Assembly: GCA_007117785.1 (NCBI GenBank)
Contig: SKFV01000001.1
Coordinates: 1 to 10,163, forward strand
DNA: 10,163 bases
Direction: 5' to 3'
Source of the DNA: Pseudomonas sp.
Lineage (GTDB): Bacteria > Pseudomonadota > Gammaproteobacteria > Pseudomonadales > Pseudomonadaceae
Under the pieces are notes generated by a model. That model had not been told where the DNA came from and searched no databases. It saw nothing but the letters and a program-made list of their open reading frames with translations. Positions within the stretch are counted from its first letter, which is position 1. Each line of letters begins with the position of its first letter. Made by a program: the position numbers and the translations under genes. Positions 1-5,950 of the stretch are shown one piece after another.

Positions 1-152
1 AGGCAAACACCTACGAGTCGATCAAGATGTGTCTTGTGGCCAGTGCCCAGGGCTTGCCGCCGGCATTGGCGGTTGAGTTTGGTCGCAAGGCGCTGTTGCC
101 GCAGTACCGGCCCAGTTTCAGTGATCTGGAAGAGTCGGTGAAGGGACGTTAA
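1..152 (+). CDS. motA: Flagellar motor stator protein MotA, C-terminal fragment
   Basis: This is the last 49 codons of a gene entering from the left edge; the frame begins at base 3 and ends with TAA at 150-152. The peptide contains a run like LVASAQGLPPALAVEFGRK followed by a short tail ending in a charged segment (LEESVKGR). This matches the cytoplasmic C-terminal end of MotA stator subunits, in particular the PPALAVEFGRK segment. MotA is a four-helix inner-membrane protein that forms the proton channel with MotB and pushes on the FliG rotor ring. Only the cytoplasmic tail is visible here, so the membrane helices cannot be checked. Identity rests on this tail plus the motB gene starting 3 bases after the stop, which is the standard motAB operon arrangement. 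Confidence 0.9.
   Translation, partial: ANTYESIKMCLVASAQGLPPALAVEFGRKALLPQYRPSFSDLEESVKGR
141..146 (+). promoter_or_regulatory. Shine-Dalgarno site supporting the TTG start of motB
   Basis: AAGGGA lies inside the last codons of motA, 9 bases before the TTG at 156. No ATG or GTG in the motB frame precedes the conserved N-terminus, so this site decides the start of motB. Confidence 0.6.
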
Positions 153-155
153 GCC

Positions 156-1121
156 TTGGATAACGCGCAGCCAATTATCGTCAAACGCATCAGCCGCAAG
201 GCTGACGGGCATCATGGTGGGTCGTGGAAAATCGCCTTTGCTGACTTCGCGGTCGCCATGATGGCGTTCTTTCTGGTCATGTGGCTGCTGGCTTCGGCGA
301 CTGAAGAGCAATTGCAGATGATCTCCGGTTACTTCAATGACCCGATCAACTTCGATACCAGTGGCAGTCCCTTTGTCATTGATCTGGGTGGCACGCCGGA
401 AATCGGCCTGGATCAGAGTCTGCGCGAGCAGGATGCTACCCAGCTGGATGCAGATACCATCGAATCACTTGCGGATCAGTTGGAAAGGCGGGAGCTGGAT
501 CTGCTGCTGCAAGAGCTGCAGAACCGTATCGATACCGAACCGGTCCTGCAGCGTTTCCGAGAACAGATCCTGCTGGAAATCACCGCTGACGGGCTACGTA
601 TCCAGATTGTAGATGCGGAGAATCGGCCGATGTTTGCCAGTGGCAGTGCGCGTTTGCGCGATTACTTCGAGGAAATTCTGTTAGCGTTGAGCGATACCAT
701 CGCCAAGGTAGAGAACAAGATCAGCATCAGTGGGCATACCGATGCGCAGCCGTTCACTGTGCGGCGTGATTATGGCAACTGGGAGCTGTCTGCAGATCGT
801 GCCAATGCTGCAAGACGCACGCTTTTGGCTGCCGGCTATCCGCAGGAACAGATTGCCCGGGTGGTCGGTTATGCCGAGTCGGCACCCTTTGACATCGATG
901 ATCCGCTGAACCCGATCAACCGGCGCATCGAGATCGTGGTGCTGAACAAGCGCGCCGAGCGGATGATGGTGGACTCAACACGCGGCGAGATGCGGCCGAT
1001 GCCGGATGATTCCCCAGTGCCAGAAACGGAAGGTGATTCGACAGCGCCGCAGCGACAGCCCGGCCCACCTCCGGCCAATCTGTTTGAGGATGCCGGCTCG
1101 CTGGACCGTTTACGCGAATGA
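156..1121 (+). CDS. motB: Flagellar motor stator protein MotB
   Basis: MotB is the peptidoglycan-anchored half of the proton-driven stator, working with MotA in the inner membrane. The 321-residue product starts with a basic cytoplasmic tail, then has one membrane helix at about residues 25-46. Within it, Asp30 in the FADFAVAMM run is the expected proton-carrying aspartate (Asp32 in E. coli). The plug and linker follow at about 50-145, then an OmpA-like peptidoglycan-binding domain at about 148-265 with SGHTD (192-196), NWELSADRA (208-216) and NRRIEIVV (255-262). The last 55 or so residues are acidic and proline-rich, probably disordered. The start is TTG at 156, chosen because MDNAQPIIVKR matches the usual Pseudomonas N-terminus and a Shine-Dalgarno site precedes it. 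It is 3 bases after the motA stop, so the two are co-transcribed and probably translationally coupled. Confidence 0.96.
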   Translation: MDNAQPIIVKRISRKADGHHGGSWKIAFADFAVAMMAFFLVMWLLASATEEQLQMISGYFNDPINFDTSGSPFVIDLGGTPEIGLDQSLREQDATQLDADTIESLADQLERRELDLLLQELQNRIDTEPVLQRFREQILLEITADGLRIQIVDAENRPMFASGSARLRDYFEEILLALSDTIAKVENKISISGHTDAQPFTVRRDYGNWELSADRANAARRTLLAAGYPQEQIARVVGYAESAPFDIDDPLNPINRRIEIVVLNKRAERMMVDSTRGEMRPMPDDSPVPETEGDSTAPQRQPGPPPANLFEDAGSLDRLRE

Positions 1122-1122
1122 T

Positions 1123-2157
1123 TCAGTAGCTGTCGTGTTCGCCAATACTGGAGAGAATATGCCGATAGCTATCCATCCGCGCCTGACTGATCTTGCCTTC
1201 CTTGACGGCGCCGAGCAGCGCGCAGCCCGGTTCATGCAAGTGCTGGCAGTCGCGGAAGCGGCAGTAGCCGAGTAGTGGCCTGAACTCGATAAAACCATAG
1301 AGCAGGTCATCATGGCTGATATGGGTCAGACCGAATTCACGAATACCGGGTGAGTCGATCAGGTCACCGCCGGCAGGAAAGTGGAACAGGCGCGCTGTGG
1401 TGGTGGTGTGCGTGCCCTTGCCGGTACTGTCAGACAGAGCGCCGACGCGCAGATCAGTACCCGGCAGCAGGGCATTGATCAAGGATGATTTACCTACCCC
1501 CGATTGGCCGACAAAGACACTGATCTGATCGCGCAGATGATCCTTTAATTGTTCGAGCCCTTCGCCGGCGCTGGCGGACAGGCGCAGCACCGGATAACCC
1601 AGCGCCTGATAACTGTCCAGCCAGCCGAGCAGGTCGGCATCGCGCTGCGGGTCGAGCAGATCGGCCTTGTTCATCACCAGCAAAGGTGCCAGCCCGGCCT
1701 GTTCGGCCGCCACCAGGTAGCGGTCAATCAAGACGCTGTAGGGGGTTGGCAAGGGGGCGAAGACAATCACCAGCAGGTCGACATTGGCCGCGACTGGCTT
1801 GAGTTGGCCACGCATGTCAGGGCGGCAGAGTTCTGAGCTGCGTGGCAATTGGGCAACGATGACGCCACCCTGCAGGTTATCGGCCCGCCAGACCACACGA
1901 TCACCGGTTACCAGCGCCGGCAGGTTGGCGCGGCGGTGGCAGCGGCGGACTTCGCCAGCCAGCTCACCCTGGGTGCATTCGACGTCAACCTGCACGCCGA
2001 AATGCGCAATCACCAGGCCTTCCTGTTCCGGGCCGAGATCACTGGCGCCGAGCTGCTCTTCGGCCTTTTCGGCACGCTTGTTCGCGCGCTCGGCGCGTTC
2101 GTCCTGGATTTTCTGGATGCGCCAATTCTGGCGCCGGGTCAAATGTCGCTTGGCCAT
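1123..2157 (-). CDS. rsgA: Small ribosomal subunit biogenesis GTPase RsgA (YjeQ)
   Basis: RsgA is a circularly permuted GTPase that checks late maturation of the 30S decoding centre and releases from the subunit on GTP hydrolysis. The 344-residue product has a very basic N-terminal tail (1-35), an OB fold at about 45-115, and then the permuted GTPase motifs: G4 NKAD at 163-166, G5 SAS at 194-196, G1 GQSGVGKSS at 217-225, the threonine-rich switch I near 248-254, and G3 DSPG at 268-271. A C-terminal zinc knuckle is formed by Cys299, Cys304, His306 and Cys312. All family residues are present. The ATG at 2155-2157 is the only sensible start, though the purines upstream are a poor Shine-Dalgarno match. 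The gene is convergent with motB (one base apart) and divergent from orn. Confidence 0.97.
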   Translation of the reverse strand: MAKRHLTRRQNWRIQKIQDERAERANKRAEKAEEQLGASDLGPEQEGLVIAHFGVQVDVECTQGELAGEVRRCHRRANLPALVTGDRVVWRADNLQGGVIVAQLPRSSELCRPDMRGQLKPVAANVDLLVIVFAPLPTPYSVLIDRYLVAAEQAGLAPLLVMNKADLLDPQRDADLLGWLDSYQALGYPVLRLSASAGEGLEQLKDHLRDQISVFVGQSGVGKSSLINALLPGTDLRVGALSDSTGKGTHTTTTARLFHFPAGGDLIDSPGIREFGLTHISHDDLLYGFIEFRPLLGYCRFRDCQHLHEPGCALLGAVKEGKISQARMDSYRHILSSIGEHDSY

Positions 2158-2184
2158 GGCAGGTCGCTTGCTGGGAATGGCCGC

Positions 2185-2214
2185 AGTGTAGCACTCTTGC
2201 CGCTATACTGTCGG
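2185..2214 (-). promoter_or_regulatory. Candidate sigma70 promoter for rsgA
   Basis: Read on the reverse strand, CCGACA (2209-2214) is followed after 18 bases by TACACT (2185-2190). A TG one base before the -10 (TGC-TACACT) makes it an extended -10. Transcription would start near 2178, giving a leader of about 20 bases. The assignment is by eye only. Confidence 0.45.
2204..2209 (+). promoter_or_regulatory. Candidate -10 element of the orn promoter
   Basis: TATACT lies 31 bases before the orn start codon and differs from the sigma70 consensus at one position. No convincing -35 hexamer is seen 16-18 bases upstream, so the promoter may depend on other contacts or an activator. It overlaps the -35/spacer region of the candidate rsgA promoter on the other strand. 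Confidence 0.4.
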
Positions 2215-2239
2215 ACTCTTCACCTGCTTTGGAGCATTC

Positions 2240-2782
2240 ATGCAAGACGCCAATAACCTGATCTGGATTGATCTTGAAATGACCGGGCTGGACCCGGATA
2301 ACGATGTGATCATCGAGATTGCCACGGTGGTGACCGATGCCAACCTCAACGAGCTGGCCGTGGGCCCGGTGCTTGCAATCAATCAGCCAGCTGCCGTGAT
2401 GCAGGCGATGGATGAATGGAATACTCGTCAGCATGGTCAGTCTGGGCTGACCCAGCGTGTTTTGGATAGTCAGGTGACCCTGGCCGAGGCCGAGCGGCAG
2501 ACCCTGGAATTCTTGCGCGAATGGGTGCCGGAACGGGTATCACCCATGTGTGGCAACAGCATTTGCCAGGATCGACGCTTTCTGTACCGCGGCATGCCAC
2601 TGCTGGAAAAGTATTTCCATTACCGGCATATCGATGTCTCGACACTGAAAGAACTGGTCGCCCGCTGGGCGCCAGAACTCAAGGGGGGCATCAAGAAAAG
2701 CAGCAGCCATCTGGCGCTGGATGATATTCGCGACTCAATCGCTGAGCTGCAGTATTACCGCGAGCACTTTATCAAAGCGTGA
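2240..2782 (+). CDS. orn: Oligoribonuclease Orn
   Basis: Orn is a cytoplasmic 3'-5' exoribonuclease of the DEDDh family that degrades 2-nt RNAs at the end of mRNA decay. In pseudomonads it also hydrolyses pGpG, the linear product of cyclic-di-GMP breakdown. The 180-residue product matches the family length. The acidic catalytic set is complete: Asp11 and Glu13 in the IDLEMTGLDP segment, Asp111 in CQDRRF, His157, and Asp162 in the LALDDIRDS segment. The C-terminus YYREHFIK is also typical. The ATG at 2240 has a good Shine-Dalgarno (GGAG at 2231-2234, 5-base spacer). It stands alone between two reverse-strand genes, so it is probably monocistronic. Confidence 0.98.
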   Translation: MQDANNLIWIDLEMTGLDPDNDVIIEIATVVTDANLNELAVGPVLAINQPAAVMQAMDEWNTRQHGQSGLTQRVLDSQVTLAEAERQTLEFLREWVPERVSPMCGNSICQDRRFLYRGMPLLEKYFHYRHIDVSTLKELVARWAPELKGGIKKSSSHLALDDIRDSIAELQYYREHFIKA

Positions 2783-2795
2783 GTGCATGGCCAGG

Positions 2796-2821
2796 GAAGG
2801 GCGCTCCATGGCGCTGGCTTC
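2796..2821. terminator. Weak hairpin between convergent orn and queG
   Basis: The 37-base gap between the orn and queG stop codons can fold as GAAG / G / GCGC, loop TCCATG, GCGC / TGG / CTTC, an interrupted stem with an unequal internal loop. No T-run follows on either strand, so it is not a canonical intrinsic terminator. It is the only hairpin I see where transcripts of both genes should end. Confidence 0.2.
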
Positions 2822-3875
2822 AGGCTCCGTGTTGCGCCAGTGCCCAGCTGACATGTTCGCGTACCAGTTCTGACGGATGTTCGCGGCGGCTACGTAAGGC
2901 TTCAATCACCGGAATGCTGCTGGTCGCGTTACCGAGGCCAACCGCCAGGTTGCGCAGCCAGCGTTCATGGCCGATTCGGCGGATTGCCGAGCCTTCGGTG
3001 CGGGCGAGAAAGGTCTGCTCGTCCCAGGCAAATAGCTCGACAAGGCTGGCTTGGTCCAGGTGTTGGCGCGGGCTGAAGTCGTCCTCAACACTGGGTTTGG
3101 CAAAGCGGTTCCACGGGCAGACCATCTGACAGTCATCGCAGCCAAAAACCCGGTTGCCCATCAAGGGACGCAATTCCAGCGGAATACTGTCCTTCAGCTC
3201 GATGGTCAGATAGGAAATGCAGCGCCGCGCATCCAGATTCCAGGCATCAGTAAAGGCCTGGGTCGGGCAGCGTTCCAGGCAGGCGGTGCAGCGGCCGCAA
3301 TGTTCCTGCGCGTAGGCGTCATCAACCGGCAGGGGCAGGTCGGTAAACAGCTCGCCGAGAAAGAAGTAACTGCCTGCTTTTCGATTGATCAGCATGGTGT
3401 TCTTGCCAATCCAGCCGAGCCCGGCCTGGGTGGCCAGTGCGCGTTCGAGCACTGGTGCACTGTCGACAAAGGCACGGTAGCCGAAGGGGCCAATCAGTTG
3501 CTGTATCTGTTCGGCCAGTTGCTGCAGGCGGCGGCGCATCAGCTTGTGATAGTCACGCCCGAGAGCGTAGCGTGAAATATAGGCGCGCTCGGTCTGCCCC
3601 AGACAGCGCGCCATATCCGGTTCTGGTGGCAAGTAGTCCATGCGCACCGAGAGCACGCGCAGGGTCCCGGGCACCAGCTCGGCGGGTTCGGTACGCTTGC
3701 TGCCATGACTGGCCATCCATTGCATCTCGCCGTGATAGCCGGCATCCAGCCAACGCTGCAGGTGGGCGGCGTGCTGCCCGGTGCTGGCAGCACTGACGCC
3801 CAGCTGTTGAAAACCAAGCGCGGTCGCGATAGCACGGATGCGTTCGGCCAGTTCAGCAGGTTCAATAGTGGACAT
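2820..3875 (-). CDS. queG: Epoxyqueuosine reductase QueG
   Basis: QueG catalyses the last step of queuosine synthesis: reduction of epoxyqueuosine to queuosine at position 34 of tRNAs with GUN anticodons, using cobalamin and two [4Fe-4S] clusters in the cytoplasm. Numbering from the chosen start (351 residues), the catalytic-region motif DSAPVLER begins at Asp138 and is followed by GLGWIGKN. The first ferredoxin-type cluster motif is CGRCTACLERCP with Cys193, 196, 199 and 203. A second set is Cys219 (CISYLTIE), Cys246, Cys249 and Cys253 (CDDCQMVCPW). A HEAT-like C-terminal segment follows. The frame stays open to a TTG at 3909-3911, but that has no ribosome site. The ATG at 3873-3875 gives MSTIEPAELA, like pseudomonad orthologs; the ATG at 3879-3881 is an alternative. 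The gene is convergent with orn and divergent from nnr. Confidence 0.95.
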   Translation of the reverse strand: MSTIEPAELAERIRAIATALGFQQLGVSAASTGQHAAHLQRWLDAGYHGEMQWMASHGSKRTEPAELVPGTLRVLSVRMDYLPPEPDMARCLGQTERAYISRYALGRDYHKLMRRRLQQLAEQIQQLIGPFGYRAFVDSAPVLERALATQAGLGWIGKNTMLINRKAGSYFFLGELFTDLPLPVDDAYAQEHCGRCTACLERCPTQAFTDAWNLDARRCISYLTIELKDSIPLELRPLMGNRVFGCDDCQMVCPWNRFAKPSVEDDFSPRQHLDQASLVELFAWDEQTFLARTEGSAIRRIGHERWLRNLAVGLGNATSSIPVIEALRSRREHPSELVREHVSWALAQHGA

Positions 3876-3906
3876 GGTCATGGCAGCAGCAGGGCGACTT
3901 GGGGTG

Positions 3907-3912
3907 TACAAT
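3907..3912 (+). promoter_or_regulatory. Candidate -10 element for the nnr operon
   Basis: TACAAT lies about 56 bases before the nnr ATG and would give a leader of about 50 bases. I see no good -35 at the right spacing. It sits in the only non-coding gap upstream of the five-gene operon, which is why a promoter is expected here. Confidence 0.3.
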
Positions 3913-3939
3913 TGTGCCAGACAACGGCCCGGGGTTACA
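3911..3939 (-). promoter_or_regulatory. Candidate promoter for queG
   Basis: On the reverse strand CACAAT (3911-3916), preceded by TGG as an extended -10, lies 17 bases after TGTAAC (3934-3939), which is a poor -35. Transcription would begin near 3904, downstream of the TTG at 3911, and would favour the shorter queG start. Weak evidence, by eye. Confidence 0.25.
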
Positions 3940-3967
3940 TGCAGGGTTCATTTCAGGGTTATATGCG
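3932..3967 (+). repeat. Three imperfect 12-bp tandem repeats abutting the nnr start codon
   Basis: The units are GGGTTACATGCA (3932-3943), GGGTTCATTTCA (3944-3955) and GGGTTATATGCG (3956-3967), with exact 12-base periodicity. Units 1 and 3 match at 10 of 12 positions; units 1 and 2 at 8 of 12. All share GGGTT at the start plus a T and a C near the end. The ATG of nnr follows directly. The last two copies each carry AGGG across the unit boundary, and the AGGG at 3955-3958 is the likely Shine-Dalgarno of nnr (9-base spacer). Because the unit is four codons long, the array is open in the nnr frame (GLHA, GFIS, GLYA). Confidence 0.6.
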
Positions 3968-5467
3968 ATGGCAAACGACTTTCCCACAGATCTTTACTCG
4001 GCGACGGCTACCCGTGAACTGGATGCTGCGCTGATTGCTGGCGGTATCGCCGGACTGGAACTGATGCAGCGTGCTGCAGATGCCCTCTGGCAGGCGTTAA
4101 GCGGGCGCTGGCCGCGTGCCGGAGTACTGACGGTGTTCTGCGGCGCAGGCAACAATGCTGGTGACGGCTACCTGTTGGCTGAGCGTGCCCAGTCTGCGGG
4201 CTGGACAGTTGCCGTGTACTGGTTGGCCGACCCGCAGCGTCTGCAGGGTGATGCCGCGACAGCCTGGCAGCGGGCACAGGCCGCCGGCATTCAGATTCAG
4301 GCCTGGGAGCCAGACTTGCCGCTGGACGGGATACTGGTGGATGCGCTGCTGGGCACCGGTATCAGCGGTGAGGTTCGCAACCACTTTGCTGCGGCTATCG
4401 CAGCGATCAACGCCAGTGGCTTGCCGGTGCTGGCGGTGGATCTGCCCAGCGGACTGGATGCCGATAGTGGCCGGGTCTGGGGTATTGCGGTCAAGGCCCA
4501 GCTGACGGTGACCTTTATTGCCGCCAAGCTTGGCCTGATGACCGCCGAGGGCCCGGACCACTGCGGCGAGCTGGTGTTTGCGCCCCTGGCTGAGCTGCCG
4601 GACGAGCGCCCGGCGCCATTGGCGCGGGTGATTGATTTGCCAGGCCTGCTGGCGGAACGACCAGCCCGGTCGCTGGCGGCACATAAAGGCCAGTTCGGCC
4701 ATCTGTTGCTGTTGGGTGGCGATCACGGGATGGGCGGCGCTATCATGCTGGCAGCGGAGGCGGCTCTGCGCAGCGGTGCTGGCCGGGTCAGCGTCTTGAC
4801 TCGACCTGAACACGTGCCGGCTCTGCTGGCGCGCTGCCCGGAAGTGATGGTCAGGGCGATAGATGAACATAGCGATGTTGCTGAGTTGCTGGCGCGGGTC
4901 AGTGCTCTGGTCGTCGGGCCAGGGCTGGGGCAGGCCACCTGGTCGCGCAGCCTGCTCGAGCAGGCGCTGAATTCAGGCCTGCCGCAGGTGCTGGATGCCG
5001 ATGCGCTGAATGTGCTGGCGGCTGATCCGGGGTTGGCGGCCAAGCTGGACAACCGTAGCTTGATTACGCCGCATCCGGCCGAGGCTGCCCGCTTGCTGGG
5101 CTGCAGTACGGCGCAGGTGCAAGCAGACCGGCCGGCTGCAGTTCATGCTTTGGCTCAGCAGCTGGGTTGTCAGGTAGTGCTGAAAGGCGTTGGTAGCCTG
5201 ACTACGGGTCTGTCTTCAGCGCCTGGCATACTGGGTTTGTGCCGTGCAGGGAACCCGGGCATGGCTACGGCTGGTATGGGTGATGTGCTGTCCGGTGTCT
5301 GTGGTGCCTTGCTGGCGCTGGGGCTGCCAGCGGCCAGCGCCTTGCAGCTGGCAGTGCAAGTCCATGCGCAAGCGGGCGATATAGCCGCAGAGCAAGGCCA
5401 GTGGGGCCTGCTGGCCAGTGATCTGATTGCGCCGATGCGGCGTCTGCTCAATGGGTTTACGGGGTAA
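3968..5467 (+). CDS. nnr: Bifunctional NAD(P)H-hydrate repair enzyme Nnr (epimerase/dehydratase)
   Basis: The enzyme repairs hydrated NADH and NADPH. An N-terminal YjeF-type epimerase interconverts the R and S hydrates, and a C-terminal ribokinase-like dehydratase uses ADP to restore NAD(P)H. Numbered from the ATG at 3968 (499 residues, normal for the fused form), the epimerase domain covers about 1-215, with GAGNNAGDG at 59-67 and DLPSGLDAD starting at Asp158, the likely catalytic aspartate. The dehydratase covers about 230-499, with HKGQFGH at 239-245, GPGLG at 317-321, HPAEAARL near 369, and GNPGMATAGMGDVLSG at 428-443, where Asp439 is the expected catalytic base. The open frame extends upstream to a TTG at 3899, but that region is non-conserved repeat and overlaps queG. 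It is the first gene of the nnr-tsaE-amiB-mutL-miaA operon. Confidence 0.96.
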   Translation: MANDFPTDLYSATATRELDAALIAGGIAGLELMQRAADALWQALSGRWPRAGVLTVFCGAGNNAGDGYLLAERAQSAGWTVAVYWLADPQRLQGDAATAWQRAQAAGIQIQAWEPDLPLDGILVDALLGTGISGEVRNHFAAAIAAINASGLPVLAVDLPSGLDADSGRVWGIAVKAQLTVTFIAAKLGLMTAEGPDHCGELVFAPLAELPDERPAPLARVIDLPGLLAERPARSLAAHKGQFGHLLLLGGDHGMGGAIMLAAEAALRSGAGRVSVLTRPEHVPALLARCPEVMVRAIDEHSDVAELLARVSALVVGPGLGQATWSRSLLEQALNSGLPQVLDADALNVLAADPGLAAKLDNRSLITPHPAEAARLLGCSTAQVQADRPAAVHALAQQLGCQVVLKGVGSLTTGLSSAPGILGLCRAGNPGMATAGMGDVLSGVCGALLALGLPAASALQLAVQVHAQAGDIAAEQGQWGLLASDLIAPMRRLLNGFTG

Positions 5468-5470
5468 AGC

Positions 5471-5950
5471 ATGCAGTTGCACAGAGATGTAATGGGTGAA
5501 GTCGCCATGCTGGCACTGGGTGCTGAACTGGCTGCTGCCCTGCAAGGTCGTGGTCTGGTTTTCCTGCAAGGTGATCTGGGCGCGGGCAAGACCACGCTAA
5601 GCCGTGGTCTGATCCAGGCACTGGGGCATACCGGGGCGGTGAAAAGCCCGACCTATACCTTGATTGAACCCTATGAGTTGGATGGGGTCAGTCTTTATCA
5701 TCTGGATCTGTATCGACTGGCTGATGCGGAAGAGCTGGAATTTCTCGGTGTGCGGGATTTTCTCGACGAACAGAGCCTGTGTCTGATTGAATGGCCAGAT
5801 AAAGGCGCCGGTTTTTTGCCAACTGCTGATCTGAAGATTACCATTGAAGTAGTAGATGCGGGCCGCAAGATAAGTATTCGGGGGCAAAGTCCACACGGAC
5901 TGGCCGTTTGTCAGCTCCTGAGCCAAGCGTGGGGTGCAAAAGAATCGTGA
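5471..5950 (+). CDS. tsaE: tRNA N6-threonylcarbamoyladenosine biosynthesis ATPase TsaE
   Basis: TsaE is the small P-loop ATPase that works with TsaB and TsaD to make t6A at position 37 of ANN-decoding tRNAs in the cytoplasm. The 159-residue product has the usual length and motifs: Walker A GDLGAGKTT at 34-42, VKSPTYTL at 57-64, HLDLYRL at 77-83 and IEWPDK at 106-111. The ATG at 5471 lies 3 bases after the nnr stop, with GGGG at 5461-5464 as a plausible Shine-Dalgarno overlapping the end of nnr. Its TGA stop shares one base with the ATG of amiB (TGATG), so the two are likely translationally coupled. TsaE followed by AmiB and MutL is a common gammaproteobacterial order. Confidence 0.96.
   Translation: MQLHRDVMGEVAMLALGAELAAALQGRGLVFLQGDLGAGKTTLSRGLIQALGHTGAVKSPTYTLIEPYELDGVSLYHLDLYRLADAEELEFLGVRDFLDEQSLCLIEWPDKGAGFLPTADLKITIEVVDAGRKISIRGQSPHGLAVCQLLSQAWGAKES

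Noticed and set aside
3051..3575. A 174-codon forward frame antisense to queG.
   Set aside because: It mirrors conserved queG codons, including the cluster cysteines, and has no independent features.
3876..3911. An upstream TTG start for queG adding 12 residues.
   Set aside because: No Shine-Dalgarno, non-conserved sequence, and the candidate promoter would start transcription downstream of it.
3899..3967. An upstream TTG start for nnr adding 23 residues.
   Set aside because: The added segment is the tandem repeat region, it reaches the 5' end of the divergent queG frame, and the ATG at 3968 matches normal family N-termini with an AGGG ribosome site.
4097..4870. A 257-codon reverse frame antisense to nnr.
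   Set aside because: Same reasons: no family motifs, shadow-like composition, and nnr is intact and certain on the other strand.
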